Assembly: GCA_964481575.1 (NCBI GenBank)
Contig: CAYZTR010000005.1
Location: 20,586-84,585 of the forward strand
Direction of reading: 5' to 3'
Length of the DNA: 64,000 nt
Origin: UQRS01 sp964481575
GTDB lineage: Bacteria; Bacillota; Clostridia; Oscillospirales; Acutalibacteraceae
In this document: positions 53,060 through 63,252 of the stretch, one piece after another
Position numbering within the stretch: the stretch's first letter is position 1
Layout of the letters: the number at the start of each line of letters is the position of its first letter
Program-made: the position numbers and the translations under genes
Notes under the pieces: model-generated
Database searches by the model: none
What the model was told of the DNA's origin: nothing
What the model saw: the letters and a program-made list of their open reading frames with translations, nothing else

Positions 53060-55837
53060 TTATTTTAGAATTCCAGCACAGCGAGCGCAGAGACAAGGAT
53101 GCTCCGTATCACTGCCCACTGTGGCATCATACCGCCAGCACCGGTCACACCGGGCACCGGCCGCATGGGTCACGGCTACGCCGATCCCCGTCTCTCCGAC
53201 GGTACCGCCCTGACCGTTGACAATCTCTACAGAGGAAACAATCAACAAATCCGCAAGATCATCTGCCAGGCCGGCAATAAAGTCGTACAATTCCCCGGTC
53301 GCATACAGGGTCACAGCGGCATCCAAAGACTTGCCGATCACCTTTTCCACACGGGCGGTTTCCAACACTTTGGCCACATCGTCCCGAATGGCATGCAGCT
53401 TCTCCCATTTGGCCATAAAGGCAGGATCCGCTTCCGGCTTGGACGCAGGGATCTGGTTAAAGACCACATTTTCCCGCACCGCCGAAACATCATGAGGCAT
53501 AAACTGCCAGATCTCATCCGAGGTAAAGGCCAGGATAGGGGCGATCAGCCGGGTAAAGGTATCCAGAATTCGGTAAAGTACCGTCTGCGCGGCACGGCGG
53601 GTGTCACTGTCAGCCTTCTCCACATAGAGCCGATCCTTCAGTACATCCAGGTAGAAGCTGGACATATCCACCACACAGAAATTATGAATAGCATGGAATA
53701 CCTGATGGTACTCAAACTTGTCATAACCATCCCGGCAGGTGGCAACCAACTGGTTCAGTCGAGCCAACGCATACTGATCAATATCCAGCAGCTTCTCCTC
53801 CGAAACGGCATCCGTGTCGGGATCAAAATCATTCAAATTCCCCAGAATAAACCGGGCGGTATTCCGGATTTTCCGATAAGCCTCGGAGAGCTGCTTTAAG
53901 ATTTCCGGGCTGATGCGAATATCGGCATGATAATCAGAGGAAGCCACCCACAGACGCAGAATATCCGCGCCGTATTGCTGGATGATTTCCTCGGGGGCAA
54001 TGGTATTCCCCAGGGATTTGGACATCTTCTTGCCTTCTCCGTCTACCACCCAACCGTGGGTCACAGCCGCCTTGTAAGGAGTGCGTCCCTTGGTGGCCAC
54101 CGATGTCAGCAAAGAGGACTGGAACCAGCCACGATACTGATCAGCGCCTTCCAGGTACAGATCTGCGGGAGAATGCAGATACGGTCTGCCCTCCAAAACA
54201 GCGGCATGGGTTACACCGGAATCAAACCAGACGTCCATGATATCTGATTCTTTTTTGAAAGTGGTGCAGCCGCAGGCGCAGGTGAAGCCTTCGGGCAAAA
54301 GCTCCGATTCAGGCAGAGCATACCAGGCATCTGCCCCCTGCTCTTTAAAGATAGCGGAAATTTTGGCAATGGTCACGGGAGTGATGGCTTCCTTCCCACA
54401 TGCAGTGCAGTAGAAAATGGGAATGGGCACACCCCAGGTGCGCTGCCGGGAAATACACCAGTCAGAGCGATCCTTTACCATGTTGGTGATGCGATCCCGC
54501 CCCCAGGCAGGAATCCAGGTCACACTGTCAATAGCCTCCACGGCCTGATCCACAAAATCGGAAATAGAACAGAACCACTGCTCCGTAGCCCGGAACAAAA
54601 CCGGAGACTTGCAGCGCCAGCAATGGGGATATTGGTGGACAATCTGGGCGGAGGCAAACAGTGCCTTGATTTCTATCAAATGGGCCAGAATCACTTCATT
54701 GGCCTGGGCAGTAGTCAGCCCAGCAAACTGGCCGGCTTCTTCCGTCAGAACGCCATGGGCATCTACAGGAACCACCATGGGGATTTCCTTATACCGCTGA
54801 CAAACCTCAAAGTCATCCACACCAAAGCCGGGCGCCGTATGGACGCAACCGGTACCGGATTCCAAAGTCACGTGATCACCGACAATGACCAGGGAATCCC
54901 GCTCCATAAAGGGATGGCGGGTTTTCATATATTCCAATTCCCGGCCCGGAATGGTACCGATCACTTCATAATCCGAAATGCCAGCCGCCTCCATGGAGAC
55001 AGCCGCCAACTCACTGGCCATGACATAGTATTCCCCGTTTGCCTTAACAATCGCATATTCATAGGCAGGCCCGACACAAATTGCCAGGTTACCGGGGAGC
55101 GTCCAGGTAGTGGTAGTCCAGATGACAAAATAGGTTTTTCCGGGTTCTGCGCCCAGCGCTTGCAGCTTGCCCATGTCATCGGTCACCTGGAATTTAACAT
55201 AAATGGAGGTACAGGGATCATTGGCATATTCGATCTCGGCCTCGGCCAGCGCCGTTTGACAATCCGGGCACCAGTACACCGGCTTCAGACCTTTATAAAT
55301 GTAGCCCTTGTTGGCCATTTCGCCAAAGACTTCCACCTGGCGGGCCACAAAATCATTTTTCAGGGTCAGGTAGGGGTTATCCCATTCGCCCAGCACACCC
55401 AGCCGCTCAAACTGCTGACGCTGGCTGTCCACAAAGCCCAAGGCAAACTCCCGGCAAAGCTTCCGCAGCTCCAGGGTAGACATCTGCTCGGCAGACGCCA
55501 CACCGGCCGCCTTCCTGGCCTTCAGCTCGGTGGGAAGGCCGTGGGTATCGTAGCCAGGCACATAAGGCGCCTTGTAACCGGTCATATTCTTATAACGAAT
55601 AACAAAATCCTTCAGGGATTTATTCAATGCGGTGCCAAGATGAATGACGCCGTTGGCATAGGGCGGGCCGTCATGCAGAATATAGGTGGGTTTGCCTTCG
55701 TTCCGCTGCATCAGCGTTTCGTACACCTGATTCTCCTGCCAGGCTTTCAGCATTTCCGGCTCCCGGGTGGGCAGTGCAGCCCGCATGGGGAAATCCGTCT
55801 TGGTCACATTCAAGGTATCTTTATAATTTTGCGCCAT
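53060..55837 (-). CDS. ileS: Isoleucyl-tRNA synthetase
   Basis: 925 residues, normal for the bacterial type. The HIGH motif appears as GVIHLGTAL (about residue 64), the KMSKS loop as GKKMSKSLGN (about 600). The editing domain sits between them, and a zinc-binding C-terminus has CDRCWRYDATVG and CARC. No T-box leader was recognised in the 166 bases upstream, which hold only a weak hairpin at 55924-55948. Confidence 0.97.
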   Translation of the reverse strand: MAQNYKDTLNVTKTDFPMRAALPTREPEMLKAWQENQVYETLMQRNEGKPTYILHDGPPYANGVIHLGTALNKSLKDFVIRYKNMTGYKAPYVPGYDTHGLPTELKARKAAGVASAEQMSTLELRKLCREFALGFVDSQRQQFERLGVLGEWDNPYLTLKNDFVARQVEVFGEMANKGYIYKGLKPVYWCPDCQTALAEAEIEYANDPCTSIYVKFQVTDDMGKLQALGAEPGKTYFVIWTTTTWTLPGNLAICVGPAYEYAIVKANGEYYVMASELAAVSMEAAGISDYEVIGTIPGRELEYMKTRHPFMERDSLVIVGDHVTLESGTGCVHTAPGFGVDDFEVCQRYKEIPMVVPVDAHGVLTEEAGQFAGLTTAQANEVILAHLIEIKALFASAQIVHQYPHCWRCKSPVLFRATEQWFCSISDFVDQAVEAIDSVTWIPAWGRDRITNMVKDRSDWCISRQRTWGVPIPIFYCTACGKEAITPVTIAKISAIFKEQGADAWYALPESELLPEGFTCACGCTTFKKESDIMDVWFDSGVTHAAVLEGRPYLHSPADLYLEGADQYRGWFQSSLLTSVATKGRTPYKAAVTHGWVVDGEGKKMSKSLGNTIAPEEIIQQYGADILRLWVASSDYHADIRISPEILKQLSEAYRKIRNTARFILGNLNDFDPDTDAVSEEKLLDIDQYALARLNQLVATCRDGYDKFEYHQVFHAIHNFCVVDMSSFYLDVLKDRLYVEKADSDTRRAAQTVLYRILDTFTRLIAPILAFTSDEIWQFMPHDVSAVRENVVFNQIPASKPEADPAFMAKWEKLHAIRDDVAKVLETARVEKVIGKSLDAAVTLYATGELYDFIAGLADDLADLLIVSSVEIVNGQGGTVGETGIGVAVTHAAGARCDRCWRYDATVGSDTEHPCLCARCAGILK

Positions 55838-56003
55838 GATCTGTTAACTCCTCCAGTCATCTCGTCAATACGCCTCTCCAAACCGGCATCGGATCCGAGA
55901 AGCAGCAGCGCCCGTGACGCCGCGCCGCTACACATTATGCACAGCGGCTTTATTTAAACCGTTTCATAAGACGCTGCAAGCAGTGTCCCACCTGAAATCA
56001 GCA

Positions 56004-56831
56004 TTATTCCGCATCGTCAAAGCGGATCTGAAATCCGGAAGCCGGTTCGGCCTCAGCGGCCTCGGCCTGGGACAAAATCCCATCGATAGAAAAGTCCGCT
56101 TCCGGCTCTGCCGGTACCGCAGGAGTCTCTGCCGCCTCAGGGACAGACACAGGAACCGGTGCCTCAGCAGGAGCTTCTGCTGCTTCATCCGCAGCAGCAC
56201 GCCCGGAAACCATGGCCTGATAATCCGGCGCCTGGTCAAAGGCAAAAGAAATGGCTTCCGCCGCATGGACTGCGTCGAAAGGCACCTCATCCGGCAGGCC
56301 GGAGATCAGTTCCACCTGAGCCTTATAGGCTTCCATGAGTCCCGCTTTAAAATTGCGGGTCTCCACCTTCACTTTATCAAATAAAAGCTGCTGGCGGGCC
56401 ACGCTGTCATGGGCCGCCGAGATCATACTCTCCGTTTTGGCAATGGCATCCTTAATGATACGATCGGCCTCCAGCCGGGCATCCGACAGAATCTGCTGCG
56501 CTTCCAGTTCGGCATTGTTGACGGTAATCTCCGCCTTTTTCGCCGCTTCCGCAGAGGTATGGCCGGCAGTCTCGCTGGCTTCCTTGATGGTCTGATCCGC
56601 CATCCGCTGGGCATTCAGCAGGGTCGTATGAATGCTCCCCTCGGACTCCCGGTACTCCTCCAGCCGGCCATTGAGCTTGGCTATGGTTTCCCGCAGTTCG
56701 TCCTTTTCGGAATCCCCTTTTTCCAATTGATCCGCGATGGCGTCCAGAAGATCGTCGACTTCATCCAGATTATATCCGCCGAAGGTCGTCCGCTTAATTT
56801 CCAAATCACGGATGTTTGCAGCAGTATACAT
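56004..56831 (-). CDS. divIVA: DivIVA-domain protein
   Basis: 275 residues: N-terminal lipid-binding DivIVA segment (RDLEIKRTTFGGYNLDEVDDLLD), long coiled coil to about residue 175, and an Ala/Pro/Glu-rich C-terminus. It marks curved membrane at poles and septa. It comes after ylmH in the conserved ylm-divIVA-ileS order. Confidence 0.93.
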   Translation of the reverse strand: MYTAANIRDLEIKRTTFGGYNLDEVDDLLDAIADQLEKGDSEKDELRETIAKLNGRLEEYRESEGSIHTTLLNAQRMADQTIKEASETAGHTSAEAAKKAEITVNNAELEAQQILSDARLEADRIIKDAIAKTESMISAAHDSVARQQLLFDKVKVETRNFKAGLMEAYKAQVELISGLPDEVPFDAVHAAEAISFAFDQAPDYQAMVSGRAAADEAAEAPAEAPVPVSVPEAAETPAVPAEPEADFSIDGILSQAEAAEAEPASGFQIRFDDAE

Positions 56832-56845
56832 AGATACTCCTCCTG

Positions 56846-57595
56846 TCAGATGTACTTTTTATATTTCAGAACAATACGCTGTTTTTTGGTTTTATCGCAC
56901 AGCGAAGTCAAAATAAACTTTCCCTTACCACGGATCTTCAGAATATCCCCGGCGCTAACCGCTTTGGTCGCCTTGGTACAGGGGATGGCATTTAAGGCGA
57001 CCAGACCTGCCTCGATAAGTTCCGAAGCCTCACTGCGGCCGGTGGCGGCCACTGCAGCCACCACGGCATCCAGCCGCGGAGAAGAAATAGTGACGGAACA
57101 ATCCTGTAATTGATGGGCTTGAGGCAAAGGCAGATCCACTTCCAGCGTCACCGAAACTCCGGCGCTCCCCACCTTCCGCAATTCCTGGCAAACAAATTCC
57201 GCCAGCTCCCGCTGCAAAAATACAACGGCACGGCCATCCTCCACGAGGATATCCCCAACCGATTCCCGTTTCAGCTTTAATCCCATCAACGCCCCCAGAA
57301 CATCCCGGTGGGATAACATCAGCCCCTTCCGGAATCGCAAAGTGAGCGGCGTAATGGGAAAATCGGATTGGCAAAGCTCCTCTGCCCAAGGAGGACAAAC
57401 ACCAAAAAACACCCGCTCCGCATCGGGGAAGCCCCCATACATGGTAAAACGGACATGGCGTGCAACAGCAAATTCAGCCACCCGGGCCGCCTGGGTCTCA
57501 TCCAAAAAGCCGAGAAATTTGGGGCAGCTGCGGGCTTCACTCAAGCGAACAGTATCCTCCGCACGAGCCAACAGCAGCTTTTCCTCCTCAGTCAT
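56846..57595 (-). CDS. ylmH: YlmH-type S4-domain RNA-binding protein
   Basis: 249 residues with the N-terminal YlmH domain (RFTMYGGFPDAERVFFGV, cited in part) and a C-terminal S4 domain (ATGRSEASELIEAGLVALN). Homologues bind ribosomes in quality control and were first noted near division genes. The ATG overlaps the sepF stop. Confidence 0.92.
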   Translation of the reverse strand: MTEEEKLLLARAEDTVRLSEARSCPKFLGFLDETQAARVAEFAVARHVRFTMYGGFPDAERVFFGVCPPWAEELCQSDFPITPLTLRFRKGLMLSHRDVLGALMGLKLKRESVGDILVEDGRAVVFLQRELAEFVCQELRKVGSAGVSVTLEVDLPLPQAHQLQDCSVTISSPRLDAVVAAVAATGRSEASELIEAGLVALNAIPCTKATKAVSAGDILKIRGKGKFILTSLCDKTKKQRIVLKYKKYI

Positions 57596-58125
57596 CAGAT
57601 GTAAAGATTGGAGCTGCCCAAATCCCCTACATAATCGGTGTCGGAACCGTAACGGTCAGCCAGAACTGAGCTGTCAATATTGACGCCGTTTGGTGCAATG
57701 ATAAAGGTATCATTGGCCACCTGCTTCAAATCCCCATGCACCGCATAAGTGGCGCCGCTGAGGAAATCCACCAGACGGCGGCAAAGATTCCCCGAGGTAT
57801 CCCGCTCCCGGGCGCTTTCCAAATTCAGCACCACCGTACGCTTGGATAGAAGGCATTCCACAATTTCAGGCGCATCGCCAAAACGCTCGGGGCGACGCAC
57901 GATAACCTGGGAGTTCGCCGTCCGGGGCATGGTAACCACCTTGCTACGACGCTCACTGGCCACCGGCTCGCTGGATTCATAGTAAGACTCCCGCTTCCGA
58001 CTGGGCTTGGGTGAAGGCTCGGGATCCGGCTCCGGATTGGAGAAGGATACCTCCTCTTCCATGTCGTCATAATAAGAGTCATCCACCTCGGTAAACAGAT
58101 CCTTGACCTTATCCATAAATTTCAT
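57595..58125 (-). CDS. sepF: Cell division protein SepF
   Basis: 176 residues: N-terminal amphipathic membrane-anchor helix (FMDKVKDLFTEVDD), acidic Ser/Pro linker, and a C-terminal SepF core (RRPERFGDAPEIVECLLSKR, VDFLSGATYAVHG). It links FtsZ filaments to the membrane. It sits between yggS and ylmH, the standard order. Confidence 0.95.
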   Translation of the reverse strand: MKFMDKVKDLFTEVDDSYYDDMEEEVSFSNPEPDPEPSPKPSRKRESYYESSEPVASERRSKVVTMPRTANSQVIVRRPERFGDAPEIVECLLSKRTVVLNLESARERDTSGNLCRRLVDFLSGATYAVHGDLKQVANDTFIIAPNGVNIDSSVLADRYGSDTDYVGDLGSSNLYI

Positions 58126-58166
58126 CCGAATCTCTCCTATCTGAATTTATTCTCTGGCAAACAGAA

Positions 58167-58907
58167 TTATTTTGCATAGTTTCGCTTTCCGAACAAAGCA
58201 GTGCCGATACGAACAAGATTAGCGCCTTCTTCAATGGCAATGTCAAAGTCGCCGGACATACCCATAGAAAGATACAGTACATTACTATTATCGTATTTTT
58301 TGCTCCGAATGTCAATAAACAGTTGCCGCATTTCGGCAAAATATTTTCGGATTTGGGATTCTTCCTCACAAATCGGGGGAATTGCCATAAGTCCTTCCAC
58401 ACAAACGCCTTTCATTTGTGTAATTTGGAGAATGGCCTCCGGCAATTCCTCCGGCGTAAATCCGGATTTACTTTCTTCTCCGCCGATGTTGATCTCCAGA
58501 AGTACCGGCATAACCCGCCCTGAAGCAACGGCCAAATCACTGATGACCCGGGCCAGCTTCAGGCTACTGACTGATTCGATCATATCCACCTTATCCAGAA
58601 TCATCTTCACCTTATTGGTCTGTAGATGACCGATAAAATGGCGACCCACACCCTCCAGATGCAACGCGTCATACTTGGAGAGATATTCCTGCACCCGGTT
58701 CTCCCCGATATAGCGCAAGCCCTTGGAAATAGCATAGTTGACCACAGCAGGATCAACGGTTTTGGTAGCCGCCAGCAGGGTAATATCCTCCGGCCGGCGT
58801 CCGCTCTTTTCAGCCGCTGCGGCGGCCCGGGCCGTAATATCCGCCCAGTTTTCGTCAAAGTACGCGCACTTTTCCTGAAAATCAGGCATCAATGGTTTTT
58901 CCATCAT
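58167..58907 (-). CDS. YggS-family pyridoxal-phosphate homeostasis protein
   Basis: 246 residues of alanine-racemase-like TIM barrel. The PLP lysine lies in LLAATKTVD, with YIGENRVQEYLSKYD, HFIGHLQTNKVK and LSMGMSGDFDIAIEEGANLVRIG downstream. It binds PLP but has no known catalysis. The start overlaps the HlyD-like gene by 26 bases; GGGAG lies 8 bases before the ATG. Confidence 0.94.
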   Translation of the reverse strand: MMEKPLMPDFQEKCAYFDENWADITARAAAAAEKSGRRPEDITLLAATKTVDPAVVNYAISKGLRYIGENRVQEYLSKYDALHLEGVGRHFIGHLQTNKVKMILDKVDMIESVSSLKLARVISDLAVASGRVMPVLLEINIGGEESKSGFTPEELPEAILQITQMKGVCVEGLMAIPPICEEESQIRKYFAEMRQLFIDIRSKKYDNSNVLYLSMGMSGDFDIAIEEGANLVRIGTALFGKRNYAK

Positions 58908-60093
58908 ACAAATTTCTCCCCTTCACAATAACCTCGTCATACAAATTCAAATGCTCAGAATCGCTGCTGTCATAGGCACAAATGAGATAGTCCCCGGCGT
59001 TATACAGGATTTCAATCTCCTTAAATTTTGCCACAGATGTGGTCTGGACATAGACGCCCTTTACCCCGTCCACCACACGTACCGCCTTGGCGTTCACCCG
59101 CAGCCCGGCATATTCCTGCAGCACAATATCCACATTCTGGGTGCGAATAGAAGACAGCTCTCCGTTGTTATATTTGCAAAGAAACACCGCCGTCACGTAA
59201 TCGTCATTGTCGTCGGAATTGATCTGTAACAGCGTAGTCGGCACAGAAGCCATGGTTGACAGGCCGGTGCGAATGGTATAGCTACTGCCTTCCCGCAGCA
59301 GTAAGGATTGGCTAAAGGGAACATTCACCGCCAGATACCATTGATAGTCCTCTACAATTTTTCCTACAGCCCCATCCGGGACAGCCCCCGCCTCAGGATG
59401 CAGCAGGCTGGTTGGAGTCAAGGCATCCAGATCATTCGGTGAAAATACCGTCTCATATCCATCCACCGTAGAAACGAAATAGCCGGCAGTCTGGGTGATA
59501 ACCGAGCCGGTGGGAACACTGCCTGCGGCGGCCAACGCATCTCTGGACGCCTGCAAGCTTTGAATCAATGGAGCAAAGCTGGCCGTCTCCCCCGTCGCCA
59601 GGGACTTGCGGTTCAACAAGCTCAGCAGCGTATCTGCATGGCCACTGATCTGGCTGAAGGCGGCGTTCTCGGTGCTGGATAGCAGAGAGATCCAGGCGCT
59701 TTTGATCTGAGAATTTAAAAGGCTCAAATCGGCCGAGGTGGCCGAGTAACTTTCCAGCTCCTGTAAAGAAGCAATTTCGCTATCCAGTGCAGCAATCTGA
59801 TTCACCGTTTGCACCTGATCCTCACTGGAGTAAAGGTTGGCAATGGTTCCGTTTTTGGCCACCCGCTCCCCGTCGCCGACCAGGTAATTTTTAACACCGG
59901 TTTCCGTACAGGTCAACACCTGCTCACTCCGCACAAACCAGGCGGTAGCGCGGATGGAATCATAGGTCTGAAAATAACTGACCATTTCGGTGCTGAAAGG
60001 ATTATAGATTACATTGTATAACTGCACCAACAAAAAGGCGGCAATAAAAATGCCAACAAACAGCTTCATGATTCGGACGTAATTGACCTTCAT
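58882..60093 (-). CDS. HlyD-like membrane-anchored adaptor protein near the division cluster
   Basis: 403 residues: one N-terminal membrane helix (about 9-28), a beta-barrel/lipoyl-like segment (CTETGVKNYLVGDGERVAKNG), a helical hairpin (about 95-200) and a second lipoyl half plus barrel to the C-terminus. The layout resembles HlyD-type efflux adaptors, but no transporter is adjacent. In clostridia such a gene often precedes yggS-sepF, suggesting an envelope role. It overlaps miaA (ATGA). Confidence 0.75.
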   Translation of the reverse strand: MKVNYVRIMKLFVGIFIAAFLLVQLYNVIYNPFSTEMVSYFQTYDSIRATAWFVRSEQVLTCTETGVKNYLVGDGERVAKNGTIANLYSSEDQVQTVNQIAALDSEIASLQELESYSATSADLSLLNSQIKSAWISLLSSTENAAFSQISGHADTLLSLLNRKSLATGETASFAPLIQSLQASRDALAAAGSVPTGSVITQTAGYFVSTVDGYETVFSPNDLDALTPTSLLHPEAGAVPDGAVGKIVEDYQWYLAVNVPFSQSLLLREGSSYTIRTGLSTMASVPTTLLQINSDDNDDYVTAVFLCKYNNGELSSIRTQNVDIVLQEYAGLRVNAKAVRVVDGVKGVYVQTTSVAKFKEIEILYNAGDYLICAYDSSDSEHLNLYDEVIVKGRNLYDGKTIDA

Positions 60094-61043
60094 TGCGCTT
60101 CCTCCTTTTGCAGATGCAGTTCGTATATTTCAATGGCTTCCCGAACAGTCTCGGCTTTGGTCTTCCCGTCGCAGGTGATCCAGTGAATGGCCGGATTGCG
60201 CCGAAACCAGGTCAATTGCCGTTTGGCATAGCGCCGGGTTTCCCGCTTCAGGCTTTCCACAGCCTCCTCCAGAGTACATTCCCCGGCAAAATAAGGATAC
60301 AACTCTTTATGGCCGATGGCCTGGACTGCTGTGGCACCCAGACCCATGCGATAGGATGCTTCCGCTTCTTCCAGCAGGCCTGCTTCCAGCATCTGATCCA
60401 CCCGCAGTCCGATCCGGTCGTAGAGCAATTGGCGGTCAGCATATTGGAGCCCGATATATAAGGGGCGGTAGGGGGTTCCCCCCGCCCGTGAACGTTGCTC
60501 CTGTTGGGTCTTGGATACACCGGAAAGGGCCAGCACCTCCATTGCACGCACCACCCGCCGCATATCATTGGGATGCAGCTTTGCCGCCGCCTCCGGATCC
60601 TGCTGCGCCAATGCATCCAAACATGCCTGGCCACCCTGCTGCCGGTATTGATCTTCCAATGCAGCCCGCAGCGCCGCATCCCCCTGCTCCGGCAAAAACT
60701 GCACATGCTGTAGCAGAGAATCTACATATAATCCGGTGCCGCCCACCAAAACAGGAGTCTTGCCCCGCTGCTTCAACTGCGCCATTACCGCATCCGCAGC
60801 CGCTACATATTCAGCCACCGAGTACTTCTGGGTAGGAGACACAAAATCCACCAAATGATGGGGAACCAGACTGCGCTCCTCCGGCGTGGGCTTGGCCGTG
60901 GCAATTTCCATGCCGGTGTAAATCTGCATAGAATCTGCCGACACCACTTCCCCACCCACATGCAGGGCAAGGGCAATACCCAGGGCAGTTTTTCCGGAAG
61001 CGGTGGGGCCTACTACTGCAAGAACAAATTGCTGATCTGTCAT
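60090..61043 (-). CDS. miaA: tRNA dimethylallyltransferase
   Basis: 317 residues. P-loop GPTASGKTALG near the N-terminus, SADSMQIYTGMEIATAKP, HHLVDFVSP, GGTGLYVDSLL and the C-terminal RRYAKRQLTWFRRN match the family. It adds a dimethylallyl group to A37 of tRNAs reading U-starting codons. It is coupled by overlap to mutL upstream, a widespread order. Confidence 0.96.
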   Translation of the reverse strand: MTDQQFVLAVVGPTASGKTALGIALALHVGGEVVSADSMQIYTGMEIATAKPTPEERSLVPHHLVDFVSPTQKYSVAEYVAAADAVMAQLKQRGKTPVLVGGTGLYVDSLLQHVQFLPEQGDAALRAALEDQYRQQGGQACLDALAQQDPEAAAKLHPNDMRRVVRAMEVLALSGVSKTQQEQRSRAGGTPYRPLYIGLQYADRQLLYDRIGLRVDQMLEAGLLEEAEASYRMGLGATAVQAIGHKELYPYFAGECTLEEAVESLKRETRRYAKRQLTWFRRNPAIHWITCDGKTKAETVREAIEIYELHLQKEEAQ

Positions 61044-63166
61044 GACTGAATCCGCCCAAACTGCTTCTCCAGCTCTTTTTCGGTCATCCGAATGGCCACC
61101 GGCCGCCCGTGGGGACAGGTGAAAATATCCTGATCCTCCAGGACGCGGCGCACCAAAACCTCCAATTCAGCCTCTGACAGCTTGTCCCCTGCTTTCACTG
61201 CCGCGCGGCAGGCTACCGACTCCAACAGCCAAATGGCTTTGGCATTTTCAGCCTCCCGCTTGTGTGCCAAAAATCCGGCAGCAGCTTCCATAAGCAGGGA
61301 GGGAACATCCTCCCCTGCCAGCGAAACAGGAACACCGCGAACCAGCAGAGAACCGCTTCCGAAATCCTCCACCGCATAGCCTGCCTGTTCCATGGCATCC
61401 AGATTCTCTAAAATAGCGCCGTATTCCTCCTTGGAAAGAGGAACCGTAACAGGCAGCAACAGCAGTTGCTGCTTGGGCGTCACCGCCCGCTGCAATTCCT
61501 CAAACAGCATCCGTTCATGGACGGCATGCTTGTCAATGATAACCAGCGTATCCCCCTGCTCTACCAAAATATAGGTGGAAAAAGCCTCCCCAAGGATCCG
61601 CCAGGTTTTTGGGGGCGCAGAAACAAATACCGCAGCTCCTTCCGCTGCCGAAACCGCAGACTCAGAGGCAGCAAAATCCGGCTGCACTGCCTTCGGTATT
61701 TCCGAGCGCACCTCTGAAGACGAAGGGAGTGTCGGTTCCAGAGAATCTGCGGACACTGTAACATCGGCAGCCCCTGTGGAAGCAGCCAACTGTGTGGAAT
61801 CAGCCGACTCTATAAGATCGGCCGACAGGGAGATATCGGCAACCAGTGGGCGATCCACCGCTGCCGCCGGAGAAGAGGCCACCGGCGGGTCCTCCTCAGC
61901 ATCTACCATGATATCCAGGTCAACCGTCTTTTCCTTTTGATTGTACATAGAACCGCTGGAGGAAAGGGTAAGAATGTCCGGGGTCACAGGAGCCAAAGGA
62001 TCTTTAAAGGTCACAATACTGTCATTCCAGGAGGATGCAGAACCTGCTGCCTGCTGTCTCTGTTCCGCAAAACCATCAGAAGAAAGGGAAGTCCAGAACT
62101 CGCGGATCACTCCCTGCGGCGCCGACTTTTCCGGCGGAGCAGAGGGTTTATGTGAAAACTGCACAGCAGGACGTGTCTGCTGACCGGCCAAAGCATTTTT
62201 TGTGCCGTAATACACCGCGTCAAAAATCCGCTTTTCATCGGAGAAACGAACCTCCATTTTTGCCGGATGCACATTGACATCCACTGTGCCGTAAGGGATG
62301 GATAAATGCAGCACCGCTCCGGGGAATTTCCCCACCATGGAGGCATTGCGATAAGCCTGTTCCACAGCAGCCACCAAAACCGAAGACTTGATATAACGGC
62401 CGTTAATAAAGAAATGTTGGGCATTGCGATTGGGCCGGCAAGCAGAGGGCTGAGAAATATAACCCATCACCTCTACACCGTTCCATTCATGATGCAGCGG
62501 AAGCAGTTTACTAGCAAACTCCCGGCCCAGCACAGTATAAATGGCCGATTGCAGGCGGTTATCCCCAGGCGTTTGCAGAATGGTTTTCCCGTCCCGGATC
62601 ATCTGGAAGGACACCTCCGGATGAGACAGGGCAATTTTATCCAAAACCGCAGCCACGGCGTTGCCCTCTCCTTTATCGGTTTTTAAAAACTTCATGCGGG
62701 CCGGAGTATTGTAAAACAGTTCCCGCACCACAAGTGTGGTACCAACCGGACAGCCGGCATCTGACAGGGAAACCTCTTCGCCCCCCTGAATCAAATACTC
62801 CGTTCCGGCTTCTTCCTCCGCTGTTCGGGTCAGCATCTGCACCTTGGCCACTGCGCAAATAGAAGCCAGCGCCTCTCCCCGGAAACCCAGGGTCGCAATG
62901 GCATCCAAATCCTCCTGCCCTTGAATTTTGCTGGTAGCATGGCGCAGAAATGCCGTCCGTACATCTTCCCGGGCAATACCGCAGCCGTCATCCGTGATCC
63001 GCATGAGCAGAATACCGCCCCGCTCTATTTCCACAGTGATTTTGGCGGCACCGGCGTCAATGGCATTTTCCACCAACTCCTTTACCACAGAAGCAGGCCG
63101 TTCCACCACTTCCCCTGCGGCAATTTTTTCCGCTAAATGCTTGTCCAGTACATTGATTTTCGGCAT
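61040..63166 (-). CDS. mutL: DNA mismatch repair protein MutL
   Basis: 708 residues from ATG 63164-63166 (GGGAGG 6 bases upstream); a longer frame has no site. The GHKL ATPase has ELVENAIDAGA, DDGCGI and TLGFRGEAL. A long Ser/Ala-rich linker (about 340-525) follows. The C-terminal domain has the endonuclease motif DKHAVHERMLFEE (Lys in place of the common Gln), ACRAAVKAGDKL and TCPHGRPVAI. This indicates a nicking MutL, as in organisms without MutH. Confidence 0.96.
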   Translation of the reverse strand: MPKINVLDKHLAEKIAAGEVVERPASVVKELVENAIDAGAAKITVEIERGGILLMRITDDGCGIAREDVRTAFLRHATSKIQGQEDLDAIATLGFRGEALASICAVAKVQMLTRTAEEEAGTEYLIQGGEEVSLSDAGCPVGTTLVVRELFYNTPARMKFLKTDKGEGNAVAAVLDKIALSHPEVSFQMIRDGKTILQTPGDNRLQSAIYTVLGREFASKLLPLHHEWNGVEVMGYISQPSACRPNRNAQHFFINGRYIKSSVLVAAVEQAYRNASMVGKFPGAVLHLSIPYGTVDVNVHPAKMEVRFSDEKRIFDAVYYGTKNALAGQQTRPAVQFSHKPSAPPEKSAPQGVIREFWTSLSSDGFAEQRQQAAGSASSWNDSIVTFKDPLAPVTPDILTLSSSGSMYNQKEKTVDLDIMVDAEEDPPVASSPAAAVDRPLVADISLSADLIESADSTQLAASTGAADVTVSADSLEPTLPSSSEVRSEIPKAVQPDFAASESAVSAAEGAAVFVSAPPKTWRILGEAFSTYILVEQGDTLVIIDKHAVHERMLFEELQRAVTPKQQLLLLPVTVPLSKEEYGAILENLDAMEQAGYAVEDFGSGSLLVRGVPVSLAGEDVPSLLMEAAAGFLAHKREAENAKAIWLLESVACRAAVKAGDKLSEAELEVLVRRVLEDQDIFTCPHGRPVAIRMTEKELEKQFGRIQS

Positions 63167-63252
63167 AAGGCTCCTCCCTTCTGCATGTCGTCCGCACAAT
63201 TTGATTGAATACTGTCTGATTGAATCCTATTATTTGTGAAATCGCAAGTTGT

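Noticed and set aside
55838..56003. Possible T-box riboswitch upstream of ileS
   Set aside because: No conserved T-box sequence or specifier loop was found. Only a weak hairpin near 55924-55948 with no T-tract in the coding direction.
61575..61940. Repeated Ser-Ala-Asp segments in the MutL linker as a separate repeat element
   Set aside because: MutL linkers are normally disordered and of low complexity. The repeats are too imperfect to call.
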